34,342 nt of DNA from Desulfobacterales bacterium (GTDB lineage Bacteria; Desulfobacterota; Desulfobacteria; Desulfobacterales; JAAELO01), in assembly GCA_024226555.1 (NCBI GenBank), contig JAAELO010000895.1, forward strand, positions 1 through 34,342, given 5' to 3'. Shown here one piece after another: positions 33,488 through 34,342 of the stretch. Numbering within the stretch: position 1 is the first letter of the stretch; each line of letters starts with the position of its first letter. Below the pieces are notes generated by a model. The model had not been told where the DNA came from, did not search any database, and saw only the letters and a list, made by a program, of their open reading frames with translations. The translations under genes were made by a program, and so were the position numbers.

Positions 33488-34072
33488 ATGAAATATTATA
33501 ATAAAGAAACAAGAAATGAATCCGTGGAGTTTTATCGAACTGGCGATTGGGGATTGGAAAGACCCGATAAATGGGAAAACTCAAATGGAAATTTTACTAA
33601 TATCTCTCCACCAGATATTTCTTTAAGGGAAAAAGATCCTGTTCCCTGTGATTGGAATGAAGAGGAATCTGTTTGGGTGGTTGATCTTGAAATTCTAAAA
33701 GATGAGAAAACTAACGAGATAACACAAAAAGCTGAAGATATAATTAATTCATACACATCCAAATATAGTCAGATTGAGCGTGACTCATGGGGAATACAAC
33801 TACGAGAAGCTAAAGTTTTTAGTGTTGATAATACAATGTCTACTCCATTTTTAGATGGTATGGTTGAAGGTGGCGCAAAGAATAAACAGGAGTTAGTTTC
33901 AGCAATTCTAACTAAAAATGCCGGTTTTAGTGCAATACTTTCAAATGTTCTTGGTCAAAGAGTTGGTAAAACAGATGAAATTAAAAAAATAGTTCAGAAC
34001 ACTGATCTAAGTATTGCTGAGAAAGTTGATTTAATTGAAAATTTTAATATTGATATAGAAGTTATAAAATAA
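33488..34072 (+). CDS. phage tail fibre accessory-like protein (DUF4376-like C-terminus)
   Basis: 194 residues from the ATG behind GGAGAAATAAA, in preference to an upstream ATG at 33470 inside the previous gene. The middle WNEEESVWVVDLEI and the C-terminal run (RDSWGIQLREAKVFSVDNTM, then STPFLDGMVEGGAKNKQELVSAIL, AILSNVLGQR) match the style of DUF4376 regions of tail fibre or tail assembly proteins, where a helix after TPxLDxMxxxRGxxK packs at the fibre end. It directly follows the LamG-like tail gene, the usual fibre-then-accessory order. No other phage genes lie in the window. Confidence 0.55.
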   Translation: MKYYNKETRNESVEFYRTGDWGLERPDKWENSNGNFTNISPPDISLREKDPVPCDWNEEESVWVVDLEILKDEKTNEITQKAEDIINSYTSKYSQIERDSWGIQLREAKVFSVDNTMSTPFLDGMVEGGAKNKQELVSAILTKNAGFSAILSNVLGQRVGKTDEIKKIVQNTDLSIAEKVDLIENFNIDIEVIK

Positions 34073-34148
34073 TTTGATATGTAAATTCTGTAAAAAATAC
34101 TTAAATTCATGACTCATATTTTTCATTGAAGATCTTAGAAAAATATAC

Positions 34149-34325
34149 GAGGCTGTGTCAAAAATTAAAAATAAAGCAAAAACCTTATGGATTCCTGATA
34201 CGCTCCAAAAAAGCAAGTTTCTTGTAGCGTTCTGGAATGACGACCGTTTGAGTTAATATATCTTAAGATCAAATTTCAAAATATTTTCACTCTAAAGAAG
34301 AGAAATTGATTTATGACACAGCCTC
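34149..34325. mobile_element. second type of non-autonomous inverted-repeat element
   Basis: 177 bp with perfect 12-bp ends, GAGGCTGTGTCA (34149-34160) and TGACACAGCCTC (34314-34325). No transposase frame. Inside is an imperfect palindrome (ATTCC..ACGCT ... AGCGT..GGAAT, about 34190-34238). AT-rich AAATAT-like sequence flanks both sides, but no exact duplication is certain. It lies just downstream of the phage-tail remnant. Confidence 0.7.
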
Positions 34326-34342
34326 AAATATTTTCGGGAATG

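Overview
The window is AT-rich, roughly two thirds A+T, and gene-dense. It comes from a Gram-negative bacterium: there is an outer-membrane barrel ending in Phe, a periplasmic binding protein and Lol/Sec-type signal peptides. A DivIVA protein paired with YggT, a split glycine decarboxylase (GcvPA/GcvPB), a SahR-like regulator next to ahcY and a transcarboxylase pair fit an anaerobic, delta-proteobacterium-like or related deep-branching lineage. I cannot name the genus from sequence alone. No rRNA, tRNA, CRISPR array or intact transposase gene was seen.

Layout. 1-1.6 kb (minus): the 5' part of divIVA, yggT and a class IV aminotransferase. 1.7-10.3 kb: a glycine-cleavage block, with lpdA on the minus strand and lrp-gcvT-gcvH-gcvPA-gcvPB-lipB-lipA on the plus strand. 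This supplies all four glycine cleavage proteins plus lipoate synthesis and attachment. 10.35-12.06 kb: an array of three tandem STAS/SpoIIAA-like paralogs (one decayed), followed by a gene that is split by an inverted internal segment. 12.2-15.3 kb (minus): a PiT phosphate permease with its DUF47/PhoU-like partner. 15.85-18.4 kb: sahR-ahcY, with a clear promoter and a perfect palindromic operator. 18.6-22.0 kb (minus): a frameshifted hypothetical gene and a reprolysin-like protease fused to a beta-barrel. 22.3-25.1 kb: a TrpXYZ-type ABC transporter. 25.3-26.1 kb (minus): a DUF4303 protein and a small membrane protein. 26.2-30.7 kb: a long palindrome-bearing leader and a two-gene biotin transcarboxylase plus a small accessory protein. 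30.8-31.6 kb: an aldo/keto-reductase-like protein lacking the catalytic tetrad. 31.9-34.3 kb: truncated hypothetical and phage-tail genes and a second type of non-autonomous element.

The most unusual features are two. First, bases 11566-11843 are bounded by an 8-bp inverted repeat. Flipping them back joins three open segments in frame into one 185-residue protein, so the gene is either scarred by an inversion or is phase-variable. Second, a family of small non-autonomous elements (about 130-200 bp, terminal inverted repeats near GGGAACCTCTAATAA, 4-bp TAAA/TTTA target duplications) sits in the intergenic spaces. It has four full copies and several remnants. It touches gene signals repeatedly: it supplies the stop codon of the PiT gene, abuts the gcvH ribosome binding site and ends 13 bp before the sahR -35 box.
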